This document shows positions 1 through 8,063 of a stretch of DNA of 32,107 bases, piece by piece. How positions within the stretch are numbered: the stretch's first letter is position 1; every line of letters starts with the position of its first letter. Position numbers and translations under genes: made by a program. The DNA is from Crocinitomicaceae bacterium (lineage in GTDB: Bacteria; Bacteroidota; Bacteroidia; Flavobacteriales_D; CAJJDF01). Where the stretch lies: contig JAHEIE010000023.1 in NCBI GenBank assembly GCA_024639505.1, positions 32 to 32,138 on the forward strand, read 5' to 3'. The notes beneath the pieces were generated by a model, which was not told the origin of the DNA, searched no databases, and was given only the letters and a program-made list of their open reading frames with translations.

Positions 1-2162
1 CCCACATATACGATTCCAATTCCTTCGTTCCCCATTACTTCAATGTCTGTCCTCTGTGGCTTTTCTACATAACCTTTGGCATCCATCAAGATTACTTGTT
101 GTTTTGCATAGCCAATTTGGTGTGCTCGGCTTAAGATTACTTCGTCTTGTCCTTCTCTCAAATAACCAAGCTCATACGCTTCTTGTCCCGAAGTAGAAAC
201 TTTGGCTTGACCAATTGTCAAGAATCTATTTCTCAATTGATTTGTTCTAATGTCACCTTCTTTTAATTCATCATTTAACCTGACAACAAATTCTTTGGTT
301 CCGCCACCACTAGGAATCAATCCAACACCAAACTCTACCAATCCCATATAGGTTTCGGCATTGGCAATTACCTTGTCTGCATGTAAGCAAACTTCGCAAC
401 CTCCACCAAGAGCCATTCCGTGTGGCGCAGCAACCACAGGAATTGAAGAGTATCTTAATCTCATCATTGTATCTTGAAATGCTTTTACACTAAAATTCAA
501 TTCATCCCAATCTTGCTCGATTGCCATCATAAAAATCATCCCAACATTGGCACCAGCCGAGAAGTTTTGACCTTCGTTTGCAATCACAATTCCTTTCCAT
601 TGCGGATCGGTTTCTGCCAAATCAATAGCTTTGTTAAGACCTTGAAGAATTTCACCTCCAATCGTATTCATTTTGGTATGGAATTCAACATTCAATACTC
701 CATCACCTAAATCAATAATATGAACTCCTGCGTTTTTCCATACTGTGTTGCTTTCTCTTAAGTTTTCAAGAGAAATTAAATTCTCAGTTCCAGGAATTAC
801 TTTGTACGTTTTACTGGAAATATCATAATACAAGCGAATTCCATTTTCTACTTTATAGAAAGACTCGTTACCAGCTTCAAGCATCTCATACACCCACTGT
901 GCAGGCTTCAAGTCTGCTTTTTCCATTTGTTTGATAGCTGCTTTTACCCCAATTGCATCCCACGATTCAAAGGGACCAAGTTCCCAACCAAATCCAGCTT
1001 TCAAACCATCATCAATTCTATACAATTCATCAGATATTTCTGGAATTCGGTTGGTTACATATTGGAAAACTCCATTGAATGATTTTTTGTAAAATTCACC
1101 TGCTTTGTCGATTCCATTGTACAACATTTTGGTTCTGTCTTTCAAATTATCGACAGATTTTGTCATTTCCAGAGTTGGGAAATTACATCTCGTTTTCGAC
1201 TGATATTCTAAGGTTTTAAGGTTCAATTCAAGGATTTCACTTTTCCCTTCTGCATTTTTTACTTTTTTGTAAAAACCTTGACCGGATTTACTTCCAAGCC
1301 ATCCGTTTTCCACCATTTTGGAAACATAACTTGGTATTTCGAACAAATCTTTACGCTCGTCATTCGGGCAATTTTCTTTTACTCCGTTTGCTACATGAAC
1401 CAAAGTATCCAATCCTACAACATCGCAAGTACGGAAAGTTGCCGATTTTGGTCTTCCCATTACTGGACCAGTCAATTTATCTACTTCACCAACCGTAAGT
1501 CCCATTTCTTCTACCGTGTGGAACAAAGCTTGAATGGAAAAGACCCCAACTCTGTTTGCAATAAATGCTGGAGTATCTTTTGCCAAAACAGTTGTTTTTC
1601 CTAATATTTTTGACCCATATTCCATCAAGAAATCAACCACGGCCGGGTCGGTTTTTGGAGTAGGAATTATTTCAAATAATTTTAAATAACGAGGAGGATT
1701 AAAAAAGTGAGTTCCTAAAAAGTGTTTTTGGAAATCTTCACTCCTTCCTTCCAACATCATATGAATAGGAATTCCTGAAGTATTAGAAGAAATAAGTGTT
1801 CCTGGCTTTCTGTGTTTTTCAATATTGGTAAAAACTTGTTTTTTTATGTCTAGTCTTTCCACCACCACTTCAATAATCCAATCTGCTTTGGACACTAGAT
1901 GCAAATCGTCATCTATGTTTCCAGTCGTGATTCTACTTGTGTAGCTTTTGCTGTAAATTGGCGAAGGATTCGATTTTAACGATGACGTCAAAGCGTCATT
2001 CACAATTTTATTTCGAGCATTTTTGTCGTCAGTATCTGCGGCTTCTTTTGGTACAATATCCAAAAGGAGTACATCCAAACCTACATTGGCAAAATGACAG
2101 GCAATTCGAGATCCCATAACTCCAGAACCTATTACTGCTACTCTTTTAATGTTTCTTTTCAT
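1..2162 (-). CDS. 3-hydroxyacyl-CoA dehydrogenase / enoyl-CoA hydratase, partial (C-terminus off window)
   Basis: Bifunctional fatty-acid beta-oxidation enzyme: it hydrates enoyl-CoA and oxidises 3-hydroxyacyl-CoA with NAD in the cytoplasm. Translating the minus strand from the ATG at 2160-2162 gives an N-terminal Rossmann NAD-binding segment (VIGSGVMGSRIACHFA). The C-terminal dehydrogenase domain follows (around 1480-1570, with TPAFIANRVGVFS). Towards the window start lies a crotonase domain with the oxyanion/catalytic motif GMALGGGCEV (about 390-430) and a second signature YMGLVEFGVGLIPSGGG. The order dehydrogenase then hydratase is that of FadN-type enzymes, the reverse of E. coli FadB. 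About 720 codons are present and stay open to base 3; relatives are near 800 residues, so roughly 80 are missing. It lies 56 bp downstream of the marR gene on the same strand, a common arrangement in Bacteroidota, where thiolase and acyl-CoA dehydrogenase usually follow. Confidence 0.93.
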   Translation of the reverse strand, partial: MKRNIKRVAVIGSGVMGSRIACHFANVGLDVLLLDIVPKEAADTDDKNARNKIVNDALTSSLKSNPSPIYSKSYTSRITTGNIDDDLHLVSKADWIIEVVVERLDIKKQVFTNIEKHRKPGTLISSNTSGIPIHMMLEGRSEDFQKHFLGTHFFNPPRYLKLFEIIPTPKTDPAVVDFLMEYGSKILGKTTVLAKDTPAFIANRVGVFSIQALFHTVEEMGLTVGEVDKLTGPVMGRPKSATFRTCDVVGLDTLVHVANGVKENCPNDERKDLFEIPSYVSKMVENGWLGSKSGQGFYKKVKNAEGKSEILELNLKTLEYQSKTRCNFPTLEMTKSVDNLKDRTKMLYNGIDKAGEFYKKSFNGVFQYVTNRIPEISDELYRIDDGLKAGFGWELGPFESWDAIGVKAAIKQMEKADLKPAQWVYEMLEAGNESFYKVENGIRLYYDISSKTYKVIPGTENLISLENLRESNTVWKNAGVHIIDLGDGVLNVEFHTKMNTIGGEILQGLNKAIDLAETDPQWKGIVIANEGQNFSAGANVGMIFMMAIEQDWDELNFSVKAFQDTMMRLRYSSIPVVAAPHGMALGGGCEVCLHADKVIANAETYMGLVEFGVGLIPSGGGTKEFVVRLNDELKEGDIRTNQLRNRFLTIGQAKVSTSGQEAYELGYLREGQDEVILSRAHQIGYAKQQVILMDAKGYVEKPQRTDIEVMGNEGIGIVYV

Positions 2163-2182
2163 GTTAAATTTATATTGAGGTG

Positions 2183-2208
2183 AATTTGTCACTGTATGAT
2201 TGACAAAT
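2183..2208. promoter_or_regulatory. Inverted repeat between marR and the beta-oxidation gene, candidate MarR operator
   Basis: Arms ATTTGTCA (2184-2191) and TGACAAAT (2201-2208) are perfect complements separated by 9 bases. They lie in the 56-bp gap just before the start of the dehydrogenase/hydratase gene. The half-site (A)ATTTGTcA resembles the half-site AATTTGTtA of the longer palindrome upstream of marR, with similar centre spacing (9 versus 8 bases). I infer a second binding site for the same regulator. A short transcript hairpin is an alternative. Confidence 0.45.
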
Positions 2209-2218
2209 AATGGTTGTT

Positions 2219-2665
2219 TTATTCATTCGTAAAAAAAATATGGTTTTCATCAATTAGCTCATTGATGTTTTCCATAACCCTAAAAAATATTTCGAGCTTC
2301 TTATTTTTAATGTTTTTTCTTAAATGTTCATTGAATTGAATCACTTTGTTTTTTGAAATCTCTCTTTTCTCTTTTCCAAGTTCTGTCAAGAAAATTCTAA
2401 CTTTTCGTTTGTCATATTTGTCAGCTTCTCTGTAAATTACTTTCTCATCTTCCAGGTTTTTCAAGGTTCTTGTCAGGCTTCTTGCTTCCATACCCATTTT
2501 CGGACCTAAACTAGTAGAGGGAGTTCCTTCTTTTAGATCAATGTTCAACAAAACCATACCTGTAGCCATGCTCACACCATGTTCGGCAGCTTGTAAGTTG
2601 TACATTCTGGCAATTTTATGCCAAGTACTTCTTATATTAAAATCTATGGTTTCTTCTGGTTTCAT
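2219..2665 (-). CDS. MarR-family winged-helix transcriptional regulator
   Basis: A 148-residue protein of usual MarR length. Residues about 35-100 form the winged helix-turn-helix; the recognition helix region is GMEARSLTRTLKNLEDEKVI and the wing carries the D-x-R signature (D85, R87 in KYDKRKVRIFLTELGKE). Flanking helices at both ends would form the dimer interface. MarR proteins usually repress their own operon and release DNA when they bind a small ligand. Its position directly before a 3-hydroxyacyl-CoA dehydrogenase gene suggests control of fatty-acid degradation, with an acyl-CoA as the likely ligand (inference from context). The upstream region has a perfect 12-bp-arm palindrome 27 bp before the start codon, and a related repeat follows the gene. 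The ATG at 2663-2665 has an A/T-rich leader and no competing upstream start was seen. Confidence 0.92.
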   Translation of the reverse strand: MKPEETIDFNIRSTWHKIARMYNLQAAEHGVSMATGMVLLNIDLKEGTPSTSLGPKMGMEARSLTRTLKNLEDEKVIYREADKYDKRKVRIFLTELGKEKREISKNKVIQFNEHLRKNIKNKKLEIFFRVMENINELIDENHIFFTNE

Positions 2666-2877
2666 TTATTTTATTTGAACGAATATAAGAATAATTTGTT
2701 ATGCTTGCATAACAAATTTGTGTAAAATTTATTTAGAACCAAATAATATTGAGTGAAAATGACAGTAATTCAATGATAAATACTATATTCAAGATAAACA
2801 TATAGTCTTTTGGTAACAGTGAGTTTTTAGTTTCGTTTTAAAAGGACGCAGCTTTACTTCAATTAAAAATAATCAAT
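2666..2877. promoter_or_regulatory. Divergent intergenic region between marR and the 551-aa lipoprotein gene
   Basis: 212 bases, very A/T-rich. On the minus strand a -7-like element TATATTCG (complement of 2680-2687) lies just before marR and next to the palindrome at 2693-2718. On the plus strand TAGTTTCG (2828-2835) with TTG at 2810-2812 is a weak match to the Bacteroidota promoter; the spacing of 15 is short. Nothing else recognisable. Confidence 0.3.
2693..2718. promoter_or_regulatory. Perfect palindrome upstream of marR, candidate autoregulatory operator
   Basis: Left arm AATTTGTTATGC (2693-2704) and right arm GCATAACAAATT (2707-2718) are exact reverse complements with a 2-base spacer. 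Long, near-perfect dyads at this position, overlapping or abutting the promoter, are typical MarR operators. Binding here would block transcription of marR and, if co-transcribed, of the beta-oxidation gene. The site is seen directly; the assignment to this MarR is inference from position and from the related half-sites at 2183-2208. Confidence 0.7.
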
Positions 2878-4533
2878 ATGAAAAACATATTTCTAAGCAT
2901 CTCTATATTTCTTTTAATCTCTGGATGTGTGAAAGAAAAAATTGATTTGGACAACATCAATTCTGATTCTTTTGACCCCAGTTTTGCTATTCCTATTGGA
3001 AACGTCAAGTTACAGTTGGGTAGAATAAATGATAGGGCCGACAGAGTTTTGGAAGTTAACGCGACTAACGGACTACTTGAACTGATCTATCTTAATTCTA
3101 TTTTTGAGAGTCAATTCTTGGACTTTTATCAGCTTCCAAATCCAATATTGTCAGGAAATAGCTCTATGAATGCTGCCGAAGTTGTAGTTTTTAATTCAAC
3201 ACCCCTAGGGAGTTCATATAACATTAATACTTCCAATCTATCAATGATAACGGTTACGAACTCAGAACAAATGGATTCTCTTTTGATACAGACTGGAAGT
3301 TTGAGTTTGACTTTTAATTCAACTTATTCTCATTCTGTAAACTTAACTGTTACAATTCCTTCCTTGAGAAAAAATGGGGTAATTTATTCTGCCAATGTTC
3401 CATTAATTTATTCGGGCTCAACTCCAGTTAGTAATACCGCAAGCCTTAATTTAGATGGTTACACTTTGGATTTGACCGATGCCGGTACGACAAGCAATAC
3501 TGTGAGAGTAAACATAAATGCTGTGTTTACTAAAGGTGCTGGAGCAGCCAACACTTCTGAGTCGATAGGGTACACTGCTAACTTTAACCTTTCTCAAGTT
3601 TCTGCAGCTTTTGGATATTTAGGAAATCGGACAATTTCTTATCAAGACTCAGTGAATATTGATTTGAATAATAACTTTCTAGGTGGTGCTGTAAGTTTCG
3701 CGGATCCCAGACTTGAGCTCGAAATCATAAATTCAACTGGTATTCCTTTTCAGTGTCAATTTAATTCTATTGTGGCTATTGGAAATGTATCAAACCCAAA
3801 TATAAGCGGACCTGGACTTACTTCTATTCCTTTTATCAATAAAGCTTTTCAACTGGGCGATTCTACAATAACCAATCACCTAATTGACAACAGCAACACC
3901 TCCCCAACCCTTACAACGATATTTGGTGAAAGGCTTACCGCTTTAAATTACAACGCCTCAATTCAAATGAATCCTAATGGAGCAACCTCCAACTTTGTAG
4001 CTAATGTTTCCAAAATTGCAATTAATTCCAAAATTGCAATACCACTAAATGGATGGGGAAATGGATTTAAAATAAATGATACGACCTCAACTAATCTAAA
4101 GGATGTTATTGGAATAGACACCTCTGATGCGAAAAATTTAAAACAAATAACTCTTAGGATTTCTACAACTAACGGACTTCCTTTGGAATCAGAGATGCAA
4201 ATCTATTTTTTAAATAACAATAATGTTTTGTTGGACTCTTTGTTTGTTTCTGGTTCTAAACAAATATTAGCTGCCCCAACTATTAATTTTTCTGGATCAC
4301 CTTCTAGTTCCAATTATGGAAAAGTTTTAACCCCAAAAAAATCAACTTTTGATGTAGTGCTTACTAAAAACCAATATTTAAATTTAATAAGATTTGGACA
4401 AGAAAAATTGGTGTATTCCATTAAAATTAATACAATTAATAGCTCGGTTCCCAATAATGTTAAAATTTTCCCTGAAGATTTTGTCTCGTTGAAAGTATCT
4501 GCCAAAGTAGACTTACAAGTAGCTATTAACTAA
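2878..4533 (+). CDS. Large hypothetical lipoprotein, beta-rich, operon with OmpA-family gene
   Basis: I do not recognise this 551-residue protein. It starts with a lipoprotein signal peptide, hydrophobic residues 4-15 and lipobox I-S-G-C with Cys17, so it is probably anchored in the outer membrane. The rest is rich in Ser, Thr and Asn with alternating hydrophobic residues, as in secreted beta-sandwich proteins, and has no transmembrane helix or Cys-rich motif. Only 14 bases separate its stop from the start of the DUF5723-TSP3-OmpA gene, so the two are very probably co-transcribed and may act together at the outer membrane (inference). A surface adhesin-like or barrel-accessory role is possible but unsupported. 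The ATG is well defined by the signal peptide. Confidence 0.85.
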   Translation: MKNIFLSISIFLLISGCVKEKIDLDNINSDSFDPSFAIPIGNVKLQLGRINDRADRVLEVNATNGLLELIYLNSIFESQFLDFYQLPNPILSGNSSMNAAEVVVFNSTPLGSSYNINTSNLSMITVTNSEQMDSLLIQTGSLSLTFNSTYSHSVNLTVTIPSLRKNGVIYSANVPLIYSGSTPVSNTASLNLDGYTLDLTDAGTTSNTVRVNINAVFTKGAGAANTSESIGYTANFNLSQVSAAFGYLGNRTISYQDSVNIDLNNNFLGGAVSFADPRLELEIINSTGIPFQCQFNSIVAIGNVSNPNISGPGLTSIPFINKAFQLGDSTITNHLIDNSNTSPTLTTIFGERLTALNYNASIQMNPNGATSNFVANVSKIAINSKIAIPLNGWGNGFKINDTTSTNLKDVIGIDTSDAKNLKQITLRISTTNGLPLESEMQIYFLNNNNVLLDSLFVSGSKQILAAPTINFSGSPSSSNYGKVLTPKKSTFDVVLTKNQYLNLIRFGQEKLVYSIKINTINSSVPNNVKIFPEDFVSLKVSAKVDLQVAIN

Positions 4534-4547
4534 TTATCGCCCCATTT

Positions 4548-6884
4548 ATGAAACTTTCACTAATTTCCCTATTTGTTGTTTTAACAGGTATTGTCTATTC
4601 CCAGCAAGACTTAAACCTGTATTATATGAACAATGTTCCTCAGTCTTTATATTTAAATCCAGCTTTTAAACCGCTTGGGAAAGTAAATATTGGATTACCA
4701 GCAATTTCTTCAATTTATTTTGATCACATAAACACCACATTTACTCCAAACAACCTGTTTGAAACTTCTAGCGGGCAAACAACCTTAGCTATCGATAATC
4801 TAAAAGGAAAAATAGGAAATAACAATTATTTTGGAGCCACTACCCGCATAGATTTGCTATCCTTTGGATTTAAGGCAGGGAAAAATTATTTCAGTTTTAA
4901 TGCCACCGAAAATGTTTTTTTTCGTCTTAATTTATCTCGTGGGTTTTTGGAATTGCCTCTCTATGGAAACGCAGATTTTGATCATCATGAAGGCAATATT
5001 GATATGAGCAATACAGGTGTAAATTTCACTCATTATCGAGAATATGGGTTAGGATGGCAACGAGAGGTTTCAGATAAATTGAATATTGGTGTGAAAGCGA
5101 AACTCCTTGTTGGAAACTCCAATCTTTGGACCAAAACAAACACATTTAATCTACAAACGAACCAAGATACGTATGATTGGACAGTCTCTGGACAATTTGA
5201 AGGAAGATCTTCGGGGTTTGATTCGTCTTCATTTTTGATGAACGAAGATGTTGTAGGATATTTATTGAATAATAAAAACAAAGGAGTTGCCCTAGATATG
5301 GGAGCAACTTATCAGCTCACAAAAAAAATAAATGTAAACGCAAGTATTATCGATCTAGGTTTTATCCGATGGAATTCTGATAATTTTAATGTGAACACCA
5401 ATGACGCATCCTTTGAGTTTCAGGGATTGGACCTTACAGAGGTGATTTATGCCGCAGATTCTGTTTCAGGAGATTCGTTGGAAGCACTTGTCGATAGATT
5501 GACACAATCTGCAGAAAATGAATTGTCGTACTCCGAAAATAATGACGCTTATACTAAAATGTTAATGGCGCGAATTCATTTGGGAGGAACCTATCAGTTG
5601 TATGAAGGGAAAAACTCGAAAGGTAAGGCAGGCATTTTGATTCAATCGGAATTTTATAACAGAACATTGCGTCCATCCTTTACTTTTTCATACAATCAAA
5701 GTGTTGGAAGATGGTTTCAAGCAGCCGTTTCTTATTCTATGGTAAATCGTGGATTCAATAATCTTGGAGTTGGTTTATCACTTAATTTAGGGCCAATTCA
5801 AGTATACGGTTCAATGGATAATGTGCTTGCTACTAGACTCACGGCTTTTCAAGAAAACTCTAACACCGCTTTTGCATATCCTACAAATAGCAAAAAGACT
5901 CACGTACATGCCGGTGTAAATTTCACATTCGGAAGAGAAAGAAAAGACACGGACAAAGATGGTATAAGTGATGACAAGGACAAATGCCCAGATGTGTTTG
6001 GGTTAAAAGAATTTGACGGATGTCCAGATACAGACGCAGATGGATGTCCAGACTGGAAAGATGAGTGCCCTGAAATTTCTGGAAAAATAAATGGTTGTCC
6101 AGACAGCGACAGTGATGGAATTTTAGACAAAAATGATGCTTGTCCCGAGGTAAAAGGAATTGCAGAGTTTAACGGATGCCCAGATACCGATAAAGATGGA
6201 GTTGAAGATAAAAATGACAAATGTCCCGTTGTTGCTGGATCTAAAGAGTTTGATGGATGTCCCGATTCTGATGGTGACAAAATAATAGACAAAGAAGATA
6301 ATTGTCCATTAGTGGCAGGTCCAATAGAAAATAATGGGTGCCCTTGGGGAGATTCCGACAACGATAACGTGAAAGACAACGTGGACAAATGCCCAGAAGT
6401 TGCTGGCCCAATTGAAAACGATGGTTGTCCTTACACGGATAAAGATAATGACGGAGTTTTAGACAAAGATGATGCATGCCCTGAGCTTGCGGGAGTAAGG
6501 GAAAACAATGGTTGTCCTGAGATAGCAAAAGAAGAGCAAGAGGTGCTAAAAAGAGCTTTTGATAATTTGGAGTTTGAGACAGGAAAAGATGTAATAAAAT
6601 CAAATTCGTATGCTTCGCTCAATGAATTGGCTCTGTTATTAGTAAAAAAGAAAGAGTGGAACTTAAAAATTTCTGGTCACACGGATAATGTGGGAGATAA
6701 TAATGCGAATATGAACTTATCAAAATCTCGATCTATTGCGGTTAAAAAATATTTGGTAGAACGAGGAATAAAGGAAGAAAGACTTATTACATTATGGTTT
6801 GGCGAAACTCAACCGTTACAATCAAATGACACCCCAGAAGGACGCCAAAAAAATAGAAGAGTCGAGATGAATATTCAATTTTAA
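4548..6884 (+). CDS. OmpA-family outer-membrane protein with DUF5723-like N-terminus and seven TSP3 repeats
   Basis: A 778-residue envelope protein in three parts. After a signal peptide ending near residue 19 comes a region resembling the DUF5723 beta-barrel family (about 20-460; an opening like QDLNLYYMNNVPQS and a NPAF motif are typical). Residues about 465-660 hold seven thrombospondin type 3 repeats of the form D-x-D-x-D-G-x-x-D-x-x-D-x-C-P...GCP, which bind calcium and contribute fourteen cysteines in regular pairs. Residues about 663-778 are an OmpA C-terminal domain with the peptidoglycan-binding signature (SGHTDNVGD ... LSKSRS ... NDTPEGRQKNRRVE). The protein should span or sit in the outer membrane and reach the cell wall through a rigid calcium-stabilised stalk. 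Second gene of an operon with the lipoprotein before it. Confidence 0.9.
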   Translation: MKLSLISLFVVLTGIVYSQQDLNLYYMNNVPQSLYLNPAFKPLGKVNIGLPAISSIYFDHINTTFTPNNLFETSSGQTTLAIDNLKGKIGNNNYFGATTRIDLLSFGFKAGKNYFSFNATENVFFRLNLSRGFLELPLYGNADFDHHEGNIDMSNTGVNFTHYREYGLGWQREVSDKLNIGVKAKLLVGNSNLWTKTNTFNLQTNQDTYDWTVSGQFEGRSSGFDSSSFLMNEDVVGYLLNNKNKGVALDMGATYQLTKKINVNASIIDLGFIRWNSDNFNVNTNDASFEFQGLDLTEVIYAADSVSGDSLEALVDRLTQSAENELSYSENNDAYTKMLMARIHLGGTYQLYEGKNSKGKAGILIQSEFYNRTLRPSFTFSYNQSVGRWFQAAVSYSMVNRGFNNLGVGLSLNLGPIQVYGSMDNVLATRLTAFQENSNTAFAYPTNSKKTHVHAGVNFTFGRERKDTDKDGISDDKDKCPDVFGLKEFDGCPDTDADGCPDWKDECPEISGKINGCPDSDSDGILDKNDACPEVKGIAEFNGCPDTDKDGVEDKNDKCPVVAGSKEFDGCPDSDGDKIIDKEDNCPLVAGPIENNGCPWGDSDNDNVKDNVDKCPEVAGPIENDGCPYTDKDNDGVLDKDDACPELAGVRENNGCPEIAKEEQEVLKRAFDNLEFETGKDVIKSNSYASLNELALLLVKKKEWNLKISGHTDNVGDNNANMNLSKSRSIAVKKYLVERGIKEERLITLWFGETQPLQSNDTPEGRQKNRRVEMNIQF
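5941..6525 (+). repeat. Seven in-frame TSP3 repeats inside the OmpA-family gene
   Basis: Seven units of about 25-29 codons each, with Asp clusters and two Cys-Pro positions per unit. The DNA is only moderately similar between units, so this is an old protein repeat, not a recent tandem duplication. The repeat composition also produces long meaningless open frames on the opposite strand. Confidence 0.85.
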
Positions 6885-6937
6885 TTTTACTTGTCGGGGA
6901 TTTCTTGAGTTTTGTTTTTGATAATTTTGAGATAACA

Positions 6938-6968
6938 TTGCACTACGTTGCAAATTTCTGTAATTTTG
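6938..6968 (+). promoter_or_regulatory. Promoter of the sufE operon
   Basis: TTG at 6938-6940 and TAATTTTG at 6961-6968, spaced by 20 bases, match the Bacteroidota primary-sigma consensus (TTG-N19-21-TAnnTTTG). Transcription would begin a few bases before the ATG at 6988. A second TAATTTTG at 6922-6929 lacks a well-spaced TTG. Confidence 0.65.
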
Positions 6969-6987
6969 AATCAAAATAAATAAGGGC

Positions 6988-7407
6988 ATGAGTATTTCCG
7001 AAATAGAAAATGAAATTATAGACGAGTTTTCGATGTTTGACGACTGGATGGAAAAGTACGAGCACATTATTGAACTGGGAAAAGAACTACCGATTATTGA
7101 AGAAAGTCAGAAGACGGACCAGAACATCATAAAAGGTTGCCAGTCGAGAGTGTGGTTGCATGCAAAAAAGGAAAATGGAATTATCGCCTACTCGGCAGAC
7201 AGTGACGCAATTATTACCAAAGGAATTATAGCTTTATTAATAAGAGTACTCAACAATCAGGATCCTAAGGAAATTGTGGATGCAAAACTCGGATTTATTG
7301 ATGAAATAGGACTCAAAGAACATTTGTCGCCAACTCGATCTAATGGATTAGTGAGTATGGTAAAACAAATGAAAGTATACGCTTTATTGATGCAACAAAC
7401 TGCATAA
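6988..7407 (+). CDS. sufE: SufE, cysteine desulfurase sulfur acceptor
   Basis: SufE accepts persulfide sulfur from the cysteine desulfurase SufS and passes it to the SufBCD scaffold for Fe-S cluster assembly. The 139-residue length is normal. The sulfur-accepting cysteine is Cys51 in the family motif IKGCQSRVW, and the N-terminal (DDWMEKYEHIIELGKELP) and C-terminal (LSPTRSNGLVSMVKQMK) segments also match the family. It heads a three-gene operon with a SufT-like protein 4 bp downstream and a DUF2007-like protein after that. The sufBCDS genes are not in this window. Confidence 0.96.
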   Translation: MSISEIENEIIDEFSMFDDWMEKYEHIIELGKELPIIEESQKTDQNIIKGCQSRVWLHAKKENGIIAYSADSDAIITKGIIALLIRVLNNQDPKEIVDAKLGFIDEIGLKEHLSPTRSNGLVSMVKQMKVYALLMQQTA

Positions 7408-7411
7408 AAAG

Positions 7412-7723
7412 ATGAAAAAAAAGGAATTAGAAGATACGATAATAGCAGTGATTAAAACAATTTTTGATCCTGAAATCCCGGTAGATATTTATGAGTTGGG
7501 ATTGATTTACGATGTTCGGATAGACAAGGAATTCAATGTAGAAGTAGACATGACACTTACCTCTCCATCGTGTCCTGTAGCAGAAACCTTACCCGTAGAG
7601 GTAGAGGACAAAATTAGAGGAATTGAAGTCGTGAAATCGGCTAAAGTTCAAGTAGTATTTGACCCAACTTGGACCAAAGACATGATGAGCGAAGAGGCTC
7701 AACTGGATTTAGGATTCATGTAA
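7412..7723 (+). CDS. SufT/MIP18-type (DUF59) Fe-S assembly protein
   Basis: A 103-residue single-domain DUF59/MIP18 protein. Such proteins (SufT, PaaD-like) help deliver or mature Fe-S clusters on target proteins. Family hallmarks are the D19-P20-E21 motif in FDPEIPVDIYELGLIYDV and the conserved Cys54 in TSPSCPVAETLP. It has no PaaD-specific C-terminal cysteines, and it sits 4 bp after sufE, so a general Fe-S role is much more likely than phenylacetate metabolism. Confidence 0.92.
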   Translation: MKKKELEDTIIAVIKTIFDPEIPVDIYELGLIYDVRIDKEFNVEVDMTLTSPSCPVAETLPVEVEDKIRGIEVVKSAKVQVVFDPTWTKDMMSEEAQLDLGFM

Positions 7724-7733
7724 AGCATTACCT

Positions 7734-7946
7734 ATGAAAACAGTAGGAGTTTATTTTCATTTGCACGAATCTTATCTCGACAAAGCCGCTTTGGATTTAG
7801 ACGGAATAGAATCCTACATCCAAAACGAAAATACATTTACTGTTCATGCCGATGGGTACAGACCAAATATCAAATTACAAGTTAGCGAAACTGATTTTGA
7901 AACAGCTCTTTTAATTTTGCAAAAACTAAGAGAGGAGGAAGAATAA
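7734..7946 (+). CDS. Small DUF2007-like protein
   Basis: A 70-residue protein with the shape of DUF2007 domains (called putative signal-transducing proteins): an opening strand MKTVGVYFHLHES, a helix that would select a substrate (LDKAALDLDGIESYIQNEN), then IKLQVSETDFETALLILQKL. DUF2007 is a ferredoxin-like/PII-like fold of unknown function, often a single small domain. It ends the sufE operon, 10 bp after the SufT-like gene. The match is from pattern memory and moderately sure; a link to Fe-S assembly rests on the operon only. Confidence 0.75.
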   Translation: MKTVGVYFHLHESYLDKAALDLDGIESYIQNENTFTVHADGYRPNIKLQVSETDFETALLILQKLREEEE

Positions 7947-8013
7947 GATTTTGTTAAAAAAACACCTTTGATATCTTCGCAAATGGGATATTAAAAGGAT
8001 GCAATTATTCCGT

Positions 8014-8021
8014 TAAATTTG
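8014..8021 (+). promoter_or_regulatory. Candidate -7 element for the AsmA-like gene
   Basis: TAAATTTG matches TAnnTTTG exactly and lies 42 bases before the ATG at 8064. No good TTG is seen 19-21 bases upstream, so support is partial. An alternative, TATCTTCG at about 7971-7978 with a TTG 18 bases upstream, is also possible. Confidence 0.4.
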
Positions 8022-8063
8022 CGTTTAACTCAAACGTAAAAAGCCCCAAAAGGCAATCAAATA

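Noticed and set aside
545-570. TTGGCAC-like sequence resembling a sigma-54 -24 element, considered because rpoN is in the window
   Set aside because: It is inside coding sequence, and the spacing to a TTGC is not a convincing match.
5900-6603. Long open frames on the minus strand opposite the TSP3 repeats (162 and 120 codons)
   Set aside because: They are products of the repeated Asp/Cys/Pro codons of the real gene, have low-complexity Ser/Pro-rich translations, and no start context or promoter.
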